NCBI GenBank assembly: GCA_016840385.1
Contig: JAEOSL010000141.1
Location: 1 to 7,751 of the forward strand
Source of the DNA: Candidatus Thorarchaeota archaeon
GTDB lineage: Archaea > Asgardarchaeota > Thorarchaeia > Thorarchaeales > Thorarchaeaceae
Direction of reading: 5' to 3'
DNA length: 7,751 bases
Positions 1 to 7,145 of the stretch are shown here, piece by piece; positions within the stretch are counted from its first letter, which is position 1, and every line of letters starts with the position of its first letter. Made by a program: the position numbers and the translations under genes. The notes under the pieces are model-generated. The model was not told the origin of the DNA, ran no database searches, and saw only the letters and a program-made list of their open reading frames with translations.

Positions 1-1101
1 ATGTTTCATTTTACGTTTGAAATTTCACTTGTATTCATGGAGATGATAACCCAATTCTTTGTTTGGCTTGGGACCTATTCATCACAGATACCAATTCCAT
101 GGTTGGCATCACTCCTCACTAACGGCGTACTATCTGGAGTGGGATTCATTCTTACATTTGTTCCACCAATTTTTTTCCTCTATCTTGCTATTTCAATCCT
201 AGAAGACACAGGGTATCTATCACGAGCAGCATTTGTGATGGACCGCTTCATGATGAAAATGGGGCTTCATGGAAGGAGTTTCATTCCATTATTACTCGGA
301 TTTGGATGCAGTGTTGCCGCTGTGATGGCGGCTCGTACAGTAGATGGAGAATCAAATCGTCTCACGACAGTTCTAGTGAGTCCTCTGATGTCATGCGCAG
401 GAAGGTTACCAGTCTACATCATTATAGCAGGAGTCTTCTTCCCAGAGATAGCTGGCACAATTGTGTTCTTGATGTATATACTCGGAATTGTGATGGCAAT
501 CGTTGTGTCACTCATTTTCAAGAAGACATTGTTCAGAGAAGAGGCATCATCCCTACTCATGGAACTATCGCAGTATCAAATTCCCACAGCTCATGGTTCT
601 TTCAGGCACATGTGGGACCGCGGTCTCATGTTCCTTAAAACTGCAGGAACCTATCTTCTGGTTGGAAGCATCATTATGTGGATTCTCTCATCCTTTGGTT
701 TTGGAGGATATGGAATACCAGTTGATGCGTCTTTTGCAAGCATGCTTGGAAAATTCTTCGAACCTCTCTTTAGTCCGCTAGGATTTACTTGGCAAATTGT
801 TACTGCACTCATCTTTGGATTCATAGCAAAGGAGGCCATCGTGCAGACACTCTCCATAATCTATGCAGTAGGAGGGACTGCCACCCTTGCGGTTGCACTG
901 ACTGCAAGCGTAAATCCATTGTCAGCAATTGCGATGATGGTGTTCGTACTCCTCTACGTGCCTTGCTTGGCAACAGTGGGTGCAATACGAAAAGAAACGC
1001 GTTCTTGGAAATGGACTGCATTTTCAATTATCTATCAACTCATCCTTGCATATCTAGTAGCATTGGGTGTGATTTTCATAGGAGGGTTCTTCATTGTCTA
1101 G
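1..1101 (+). CDS. feoB: Ferrous iron transporter FeoB, membrane (permease) part, 5'-partial
   Basis: FeoB moves Fe(II) across the cytoplasmic membrane; its N-terminal G domain is needed for transport. Only the polytopic membrane part is visible (366 residues). The signature GFGCSVAAVMAART is at about residues 100-113, VSPLMSCAGRLPVY at 126-139, and the late segment with YVPCLATVGAIRKE at 319-332. C103, C132 and C322 fall in the three places where FeoB proteins commonly carry conserved cysteines. Two Gate-type segments can be followed (about 45-175 and 210-365), separated by a hydrophilic stretch near 175-208. The usual Pro after GFGCSV is Ala here. The ATG at base 1 falls where a full FeoB continues from its G domain and spacer, so it is almost certainly an internal Met and the gene starts upstream of the window. 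The stop overlaps the next gene by 8 bases. Family assignment is firm; the true start is not visible. Confidence 0.93.
   Translation: MFHFTFEISLVFMEMITQFFVWLGTYSSQIPIPWLASLLTNGVLSGVGFILTFVPPIFFLYLAISILEDTGYLSRAAFVMDRFMMKMGLHGRSFIPLLLGFGCSVAAVMAARTVDGESNRLTTVLVSPLMSCAGRLPVYIIIAGVFFPEIAGTIVFLMYILGIVMAIVVSLIFKKTLFREEASSLLMELSQYQIPTAHGSFRHMWDRGLMFLKTAGTYLLVGSIIMWILSSFGFGGYGIPVDASFASMLGKFFEPLFSPLGFTWQIVTALIFGFIAKEAIVQTLSIIYAVGGTATLAVALTASVNPLSAIAMMVFVLLYVPCLATVGAIRKETRSWKWTAFSIIYQLILAYLVALGVIFIGGFFIV
1080..1085 (+). promoter_or_regulatory. Shine-Dalgarno AGGAGG that decides a TTG start
   Basis: AGGAGG lies inside the last codons of feoB, 8 bases before the TTG at 1094. It is the main reason for placing the start of the next gene at this TTG. 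No in-frame ATG is available nearby. Confidence 0.7.
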
Positions 1102-1582
1102 AATATATTCAGATGTCATTGGAGTTCCTGAAGATGGAACTTGGGCATCACGCCTAGCCTTGGTTGTCGGACTAGCATATGCAGGAGTAGGAACAATACA
1201 AGTGTTAGTTACACTTGGATTCATCGCTCCCATCATTGGCTTTACTGATTTGATTGGAGGATTTCTACTCATCAAAGTTGCAGCTGTATTCCTTACAGGT
1301 GTGAAACCCCTCTCCAGAGATGAACAGGAAGGGTATGCATTCATCGCAGTTGGTTACATTCTAGCAGCAGTTCTATTTGCACTCCAAATCATGGTCATTA
1401 TCACGAATGCTCTCGGTTGGATCCTTCAATTCGAAAATTGGCTTGGATGGAATTTCCTGAACGATCTCACACCATCACTCTGGTTGTTTGTGATATTGGT
1501 TATTTCAACTAGTGCACTTTGGATTGTCGGGCACATGCGAGAAAAACTCCAACCTGGCTCAAAGGGGGTTTCTTCTGAATGA
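1094..1582 (+). CDS. Unrecognised four-helix membrane protein in the feo operon
   Basis: I do not recognise the family. The 162-residue product has four likely membrane segments: about residues 18-43, 46-70, 80-104 and 127-148. A short polar loop (KPLSRDEQEG, about 71-80) separates helices 2 and 3. A tryptophan-rich, probably amphipathic stretch (FENWLGWNFLNDL) lies between helices 3 and 4. The N-terminal 16 residues and the C-terminal tail (MREKLQPGSKGVSSE) are polar. There are no cysteines and few histidines, so it does not look like a metal-binding protein in its own right. The start is TTG with AGGAGG 8 bases upstream; the gene overlaps the end of feoB by 8 bases and the next ATG by 4 (ATGA). 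Position between feoB and a feoC-like gene suggests an accessory subunit or assembly factor for FeoB; that is inference from context only. Confidence 0.82.
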   Translation: MSRIYSDVIGVPEDGTWASRLALVVGLAYAGVGTIQVLVTLGFIAPIIGFTDLIGGFLLIKVAAVFLTGVKPLSRDEQEGYAFIAVGYILAAVLFALQIMVIITNALGWILQFENWLGWNFLNDLTPSLWLFVILVISTSALWIVGHMREKLQPGSKGVSSE

Positions 1583-1860
1583 TCGGGCAGGTTCTGGAAC
1601 TCATTGTTGAGGGGAGAATTGTAGACAAGCGAGAGATTGCTCGTCAAGCGGGAGTTCAAGTAGAAACCCTTGATGATGTTATCGACATGTTGTGTCAAAG
1701 TGGATACTTGAGATTGAGTGAAGAAAGCTGCGTAGAGAGCTCGTCATGTTCTGGGTGTAGCACTGCAGATTCATGTGGATCTACAGACAAGCTAGGAAAG
1801 GCTCTGTTCGTAACTGAGAAAGGAAAACAATACGTTAAATCAAGGAAGGAAAAGAAGTGA
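1579..1860 (+). CDS. FeoC-like winged-helix protein with a four-cysteine (Fe-S type) cluster
   Basis: The protein has 93 residues. Residues 1-47 form a short helix-turn-helix/winged-helix (IGQVLELIVEG, then REIARQAGVQVETLDDVIDML, then a wing at GYLRLSEE). This matches the FeoC family, small proteins that accompany FeoB in many prokaryotes. The wing carries cysteines 51, 57, 60 and 66 in the pattern C-x5-C-x2-C-x5-C, plus C39 in the helix. In FeoC proteins a similar cluster binds an iron-sulfur centre. The C-terminal part (TEKGKQYVKSRKEKK) is strongly basic and resembles the end of winged-helix regulators. The ATG overlaps the previous stop (ATGA), and a GGGGG run about 10 bases upstream can serve as ribosome binding site. 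The likely role is a redox- or iron-sensitive partner of FeoB or a small regulator. The family call is by pattern and context; DNA binding is not shown. Confidence 0.75.
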   Translation: MIGQVLELIVEGRIVDKREIARQAGVQVETLDDVIDMLCQSGYLRLSEESCVESSSCSGCSTADSCGSTDKLGKALFVTEKGKQYVKSRKEKK

Positions 1861-2255
1861 TTAGAAAGCAAACTAACGCTGAGAATGGTGAACTCACACA
1901 GGCATTAGAGATGTATGTGAAGACGATACACGAATTAGAAGAGGAGTTTGGAGCAGCGGCTCCATCTGATATTGCAGAGAAACTTGATGTAAAAGCTCCC
2001 AGTGTCACATCTGCACTGCAGAAATTAGATTCGCTTGGAATGGCGGAGTATCAACGATACCAGCATGTCAATCTTACAGAGAAAGGAACCAAGATAGCTA
2101 AAATGCTAGACAAACGAAACCGCACAATTCGTGACTTCCTTCTACTCATCGGAGTTGATGAAGAAATAGCATTGAGTGATGCCTGTGAGATAGAGCATAT
2201 TGTTCATAAAGAAACCATCGATAAATTAGCTCAGTTTCTAAAGAAAACAAGGTAA
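1857..2255 (+). CDS. DtxR/MntR-family metal-dependent transcriptional regulator, short form
   Basis: The 132-residue product aligns by eye with DtxR and MntR. An N-terminal winged helix (LEMYVKTIHELEEE at 17-30; DIAEKLDVKAPSVTSALQKL at 38-57; wing YQRYQHVNLTEKG at 65-77) is followed by the dimerisation and metal domain (KRNRTIRDFLLLIGVDEE at 86-103; ACEIEH at 109-114). The residues that form the primary site in DtxR (Met10, Cys102, Glu105, His106) are matched by M19, C110, E113 and H114. The ancillary-site residues (His79, Glu83, His98) are replaced by N88, R92 and L106. There is no C-terminal SH3-like domain, so the length is MntR-like. It starts at GTG, overlapping the previous TGA by 4 bases, with GGAAGGA just upstream. 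As last gene of the feo operon it most likely senses Fe(II) and represses iron uptake, including its own operon; the operator would lie upstream of the window. Confidence 0.88.
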   Translation: MIRKQTNAENGELTQALEMYVKTIHELEEEFGAAAPSDIAEKLDVKAPSVTSALQKLDSLGMAEYQRYQHVNLTEKGTKIAKMLDKRNRTIRDFLLLIGVDEEIALSDACEIEHIVHKETIDKLAQFLKKTR

Positions 2256-2275
2256 GAAGTAAAGATGGGCTTCTA

Positions 2276-2308
2276 AATCATAATGAAATGATTAACCAAA
2301 CATTTTTT
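2276..2308 (+). terminator. Candidate terminator after the feo operon (weak hairpin plus T-run)
   Basis: AATCAT (2276-2281) and ATGATT (2288-2293) can form a 6-bp A/T-rich stem with a 6-base loop. A T6 tract follows at 2303-2308. Archaeal termination depends mainly on T-runs, so the tract may matter more than the stem. The position, 20-50 bases after the regulator's stop, fits the end of the operon. The remaining gap to 2377 holds no gene; GTATTTAC at 2321-2328 is a weak TATA-like candidate for the following gene. Confidence 0.3.
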
Positions 2309-2362
2309 CAACAAGTTAGTGTATTTACAAACTGAATCATTGACCTTTAACTGTTCAATGTT

Positions 2363-2367
2363 GGAGG
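2363..2367 (+). promoter_or_regulatory. Shine-Dalgarno GGAGG for a TTG start
   Basis: GGAGG lies 10 bases before the TTG at 2378. The ATG at 2358 is in another frame, so this site supports the TTG as initiator. Confidence 0.55.
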
Positions 2368-2377
2368 AAGCAAAGTC

Positions 2378-2935
2378 TTGAGTTCAAGACCGGACACGTA
2401 TAGAATCTTAGTAGCGGGCGATGAAGAATTAGGATTTAGTTACTGCGCCAAATTACTGGACAGAACATTAACTAATCCAAGAAGTATTGCCAAAGAGTCT
2501 CTAGGAGAAATTTGGCCTAAAGATGAATGGACAAAACACACCACAGTTTCAAAGGATGGAACCATTACTACTCTCGAGCTAGACCTCGAACTACATGGTG
2601 CATGGGTTTGGGAAATTTACAATACCTTAGAACCCAAAGATTACTTCAAAAGATTCTCAGGATTGATTGTCTGCGCAAACCCGAAACGGGAACATCTTCA
2701 CGCAGAAATATCGAATCTCATCGACTCTGTCAATATCCATATCGGATATCCTATTCCAACAATAATCATTGTTGACCGCTCGATAAAATTAGTGAAAGGA
2801 CAGACCGATTCGCTGCGACAGTTAGCAGAGAGTCTCGTTGTACCGATATTCTTCATCAGGTTGAACACTGGTGAAAATATCGAAACGGCATTCAAGAGCC
2901 TTGCAGATGAAATCTATTTGAAAGAAACAGAGTAG
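2378..2935 (+). CDS. Ras-like small-GTPase-fold protein with degenerate motifs (probable pseudo-GTPase)
   Basis: The 185-residue product follows the order of a Ras/Rab-type G domain. Beta1 and P-loop: YRILVAGDEELGFS (8-21). Switch-like region and beta2/beta3: about 50-80. Then FSGLIVCAN (93-101), where small GTPases have a hydrophobic strand ending in Asp; PTIIIVDRSIKL (127-138), where NKxD is expected; and a G5-like end, RLNTGENIETAFKSLADEIY (161-180). Each nucleotide-binding motif is altered. The P-loop keeps the GxxxxG spacing but has Phe20 instead of the catalytic Lys. The DxxG position reads EIYN (79-82). NKxD reads DRSI (133-136). SAK reads RLN, while the following TGEN is kept. Binding of GTP in the usual way is therefore unlikely, and a scaffold or partner-binding role is inferred. 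The start is TTG with GGAGG upstream. The gene stands alone, with the DUF998 gene converging 2 bases after its stop. Abundant small-GTPase relatives are known from Asgard archaea. Confidence 0.7.
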   Translation: MSSRPDTYRILVAGDEELGFSYCAKLLDRTLTNPRSIAKESLGEIWPKDEWTKHTTVSKDGTITTLELDLELHGAWVWEIYNTLEPKDYFKRFSGLIVCANPKREHLHAEISNLIDSVNIHIGYPIPTIIIVDRSIKLVKGQTDSLRQLAESLVVPIFFIRLNTGENIETAFKSLADEIYLKETE

Positions 2936-2937
2936 TT

Positions 2938-3549
2938 TCAATTAGTCAGAAAGACCATCAAGGCGATTACGAAGTAATAGATCTGATAGGTACTAACCAT
3001 AAACCGCTCTACTAATCCGAGGTAATTCGTTTTAGCAGCTGCACCGGATGCAATCACGAAAATCAATGATACAATAGCTGTAACCAATGAAAAGGTTGCA
3101 AAAGTACTCCAGACAACATCTGAAGCCAATTCGAACCAAAGAATGATCATACCTGCAATACCAAATATCCCTGACAATGCAATCAGACCGAGATGTAATT
3201 TCGCACGAGTTGTAACTAGTGTCCCACCTTCATCCAGTGGAAAGAACAAAGCTACTAGAACTCCCAGGAGCCCGCTGACTATGAACAACGCAGGACCAAG
3301 AATAGATCCAGCTCCACCGTTAATTCCCCAGAAGAGTCCAAGATAGAAAACGAATAACAAGATGCTCGATGAGATGATGAACTTGTCCAAGAGTTTCTTA
3401 TTTGGAGCACCAGTTGCTATGAGAGAGCTCACGTCTTGTCGTACATGACTATACTCTGGTTGAAGCCTACCTCCAATAATCCACATTGCTGTGTAGATGA
3501 TCGGACTTAGCATTCCACAAATTGCCAGAATCTGAATGAGGACCGTCAT
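2938..3549 (-). CDS. DUF998-type integral membrane protein
   Basis: The 203-residue protein has about six hydrophobic segments: near 3-25, 57-76, 83-104, 119-139, 148-170 and 184-202. It shows the features typical of DUF998 proteins: RLQPEYSHVRQDVSSLIATG (28-47) after the first helix, APN soon after, and FPLDEGG (103-109) followed by H119 after the third helix. The function of this family is not established. The start is the ATG at 3549-3547. An AAGGAG on this strand (3573-3568) lies 18 bases upstream, which is long for a Shine-Dalgarno site, so the exact start is less certain than the frame. The gene begins 35 bases after the ligA stop on the same strand and is probably read from the same transcript. 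Its stop is 2 bases from the stop of the converging + strand gene, leaving no room for a separate terminator. Confidence 0.85.
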   Translation of the reverse strand: MTVLIQILAICGMLSPIIYTAMWIIGGRLQPEYSHVRQDVSSLIATGAPNKKLLDKFIISSSILLFVFYLGLFWGINGGAGSILGPALFIVSGLLGVLVALFFPLDEGGTLVTTRAKLHLGLIALSGIFGIAGMIILWFELASDVVWSTFATFSLVTAIVSLIFVIASGAAAKTNYLGLVERFMVSTYQIYYFVIALMVFLTN

Positions 3550-3584
3550 GAGAGTTTCTTGGTCATTCTCCTTGACATAAATGT

Positions 3585-5687
<2,103 letters not shown>

Positions 5688-5922
5688 TCCAACAATCTAT
5701 CAAAGTTTCGATTTTTGTATTTGGTGGATCGCAGAGAATAGAGGAAAGCCATGGAGTAAGATTGACGAATCCAAAGAGTGATTCCAAAAAATCGTAACAT
5801 TGGTCCAAAATTCCGCCATCTTGTCTTTGCCCGACCCTTTCGCAACGCTTAAATCAAAAAAGTACAATGCCATGTTAGCCGAGCCGAAGACTTTCCTAGT
5901 CTAACAAAGGCACTCGTTTTTA
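5688..5922. other. Intergenic region between ligA and TFB, no supported gene
   Basis: This stretch lies between two divergent transcription units. Short reading frames occur on both strands but show no coding character. GCTTAAAT (5846-5853) could act as a weak TATA box for either strand. A small hairpin (AGACT 5888-5892 with AGTCT 5898-5902, loop of 5) is visible. Nothing tRNA-like was seen. Confidence 0.5.
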
Positions 5923-5937
5923 CGAAACACTTATAAG
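5923..5937 (+). promoter_or_regulatory. BRE/TATA promoter for the TFB gene
   Basis: CGAAA (5923-5927), two spacer bases, then CTTATAAG (5930-5937) match the archaeal BRE-TATA arrangement closely. A start site about 24-27 bases downstream of the box centre would fall near 5957-5961. That would give a leader of about 130 bases before the preferred TFB start at 6090. Confidence 0.55.
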
Positions 5938-5941
5938 TAGA

Positions 5942-5960
5942 CTTACCTATATAAGGTTAG
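5942..5960 (+). promoter_or_regulatory. 19-bp near-palindrome over a second TATA box
   Basis: CTTACCTATATAAGGTTAG can be folded on A5951 with matches at CT/AG (outer) and ACCT/AGGT (inner), and one mismatched pair on each arm. Its centre, TATATAA (5948-5954), is itself a TATA-like box that would place a start near 5977-5979. It also covers the start site expected from the box at 5930-5937, so a dimeric protein bound here could block transcription. An operator role is inference. Confidence 0.35.
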
Positions 5961-5977
5961 CGGAATCTGAACGGGGA

Positions 5978-6106
5978 TTGAAACGTATTCTTGATGTGAT
6001 CAGCGCCACGATCCATGACTACAATCGAGAGTCTGACAGAGGCTCACTGATTTTCGAACCCTATGAAGATGAGAGGAGAGTCGAGTACCATGTCATCGCA
6101 GAGTGA
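5978..6106 (+). CDS. Possible small protein (42 aa) overlapping the TFB start
   Basis: The frame is open from 5900 to the TGA at 6104-6106 and shows clear coding character from about 5957 onward, with many codons of the purine-any-pyrimidine form. The translated end reads IHDYNRESDRGSLIFEPYED followed by ERRVEYHVIAE, a charged, soluble-looking sequence. There is no ATG. TTG 5978 gives 42 residues and GTG 5996 gives 36. TTG lies where a transcript from the second TATA box would begin, so leaderless initiation is possible; the GGGG just before it is too close to act as a normal ribosome binding site. It overlaps the TFB gene by 17 bases in another frame, which could couple translation. I do not recognise a family. 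It may instead be the remnant of a longer gene. Confidence 0.35.
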   Translation: MKRILDVISATIHDYNRESDRGSLIFEPYEDERRVEYHVIAE

Positions 6107-7046
6107 CAAGAAAACACCTAAAGGAAAGGAAAAGGACACGGGATTTTCGTGTCAAGAGTGCGGCGGAAAAGAAATCGTTCAGAACCTTGAGAAAGGAGAG
6201 AGCGTTTGCGCAGGCTGCGGTCTTGTTATTTCCGAATCTCGAATTGATACCGGCCCAGAGTGGAGAGCATTCACCTCAGATGAGAAGGATGCACGTTCAC
6301 GAGCCGGAGCCCCTACAAACTACGCAATACATGACAAAGGTCTCTCAACCATGATTGATTGGAGAGATCATGACTCTCAAGGCAAAAGATTCACTGCCAA
6401 GAAACGTTCAGAAATCTACCGTCTAAGAAAATGGCAAATCCGAACTCGAGTTCATAGTTCAGTGGATAGGAATCTTGCTCAGGCAATGTCTGAGTTGGAC
6501 AGATTATCTTCACAGCTTGGACTCACTAAGAGTATCAAGGAACTGGCTGCACTGCTATATAGAAAACTAATCGTTCGACGACTTGCACGGAGCAGGTCAA
6601 TCGATGCGATGGTTGGAGCATCAATATACGCCGCATGTCGGCTTAGAAAAGCACCACGTTCCCTTGAAGAAATTGCAAGGCACAGCAGAGTGAACCGAAA
6701 GAAGATCGGACAACATTACAGGCTTCTCGTGGAAAAGTTGAAGCTTCGAATGCCGATCTCGGACCCAGCGAACTACGTTCCAAGGTTCATCACCGAGCTC
6801 AACCTGCCAGGTATCGTTCAACAAGAGGTTATTCGAATTCTCGAGATGGCCAAGGAGAACAGAACCCTGGTTACAGGAAGAGACCCCCGAGGTCTTGCAG
6901 CAGCTGCCATATACATCGCCAGTATCCTCACCGATAACCGAGTCACCCAGCGCGACATTGCGATGGCTGCCGGAGTCACAGAGGTTACGGTAAGGAACAG
7001 GTACAAGGAACTCGTTCAGAAACTCAACATAACAATGGCGCCGTGA
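6090..7046 (+). CDS. tfb: Transcription initiation factor B (TFB/TFIIB), complete
   Basis: TFB bridges the TATA-box/TBP complex and archaeal RNA polymerase, reads the BRE and helps open the promoter. The 318-residue product has the full layout. An N-terminal zinc ribbon carries C21, C24, C40 and C43. The B-reader/linker has RIDTGPEWRAF (51-61) and AIHDKGLSTMIDW (79-91). Two cyclin repeats follow, at about 116-216 and 224-313. RLRKWQIRTRV (111-121) precedes the first repeat, and TQRDIAMAAGVTEVTVRNRY near the end is the helix-turn-helix that contacts the BRE in this family. The start is placed at ATG 6090, with AGGAG at 6074-6078. An in-frame ATG at 6063 would add nine residues (MKMRGESST) but has no ribosome binding site. 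A second TFB gene follows on the same strand after 99 bases. The sequence is intact and should be functional. Confidence 0.96.
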   Translation: MSSQSDKKTPKGKEKDTGFSCQECGGKEIVQNLEKGESVCAGCGLVISESRIDTGPEWRAFTSDEKDARSRAGAPTNYAIHDKGLSTMIDWRDHDSQGKRFTAKKRSEIYRLRKWQIRTRVHSSVDRNLAQAMSELDRLSSQLGLTKSIKELAALLYRKLIVRRLARSRSIDAMVGASIYAACRLRKAPRSLEEIARHSRVNRKKIGQHYRLLVEKLKLRMPISDPANYVPRFITELNLPGIVQQEVIRILEMAKENRTLVTGRDPRGLAAAAIYIASILTDNRVTQRDIAMAAGVTEVTVRNRYKELVQKLNITMAP

Positions 7047-7095
7047 TATTAAGAGTGAATAAAAATCAACATTGCCCAAACCACCACCGAGGGAC

Positions 7096-7118
7096 CCTGA
7101 GCTCTCTTACTACTCAGG
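7096..7118 (+). repeat. Inverted repeat in the gap between the two TFB genes
   Basis: CCTGAG (7096-7101) and CTCAGG (7113-7118) are perfect arms with an 11-base loop, ending 8 bases before the GGAGGG ribosome binding site of the second TFB gene. No T-run follows, so it does not look like a terminator. A role in the leader RNA or as a protein site is possible but unproven. The rest of the 99-base gap has only weak TATA-like stretches (ATATTAAG 7049-7056, AATAAAAAT 7061-7069). Confidence 0.3.
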
Positions 7119-7145
7119 AACACATTGGAGGGAACTAGTAGAGAA

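Noticed and set aside
1..3. ATG at the window edge as a true start of a short FeoB.
   Set aside because: The sequence from residue 1 onward aligns with the internal part of FeoB just before the permease helices; the G domain is expected upstream. A stand-alone permease cannot be excluded but is unlikely.
5990..6050. Possible C/D box guide RNA (TGATGTGA near 5993 and two CTGA motifs near 6033 and 6047).
   Set aside because: The C box is a poor match, the spacing is wrong, and the stretch fits better as coding sequence of the small frame.
6053..6059. TTCGAAC, resembling the T-loop of a tRNA.
   Set aside because: The flanking bases do not pair as a T-stem, and no acceptor or anticodon arm can be built around it.
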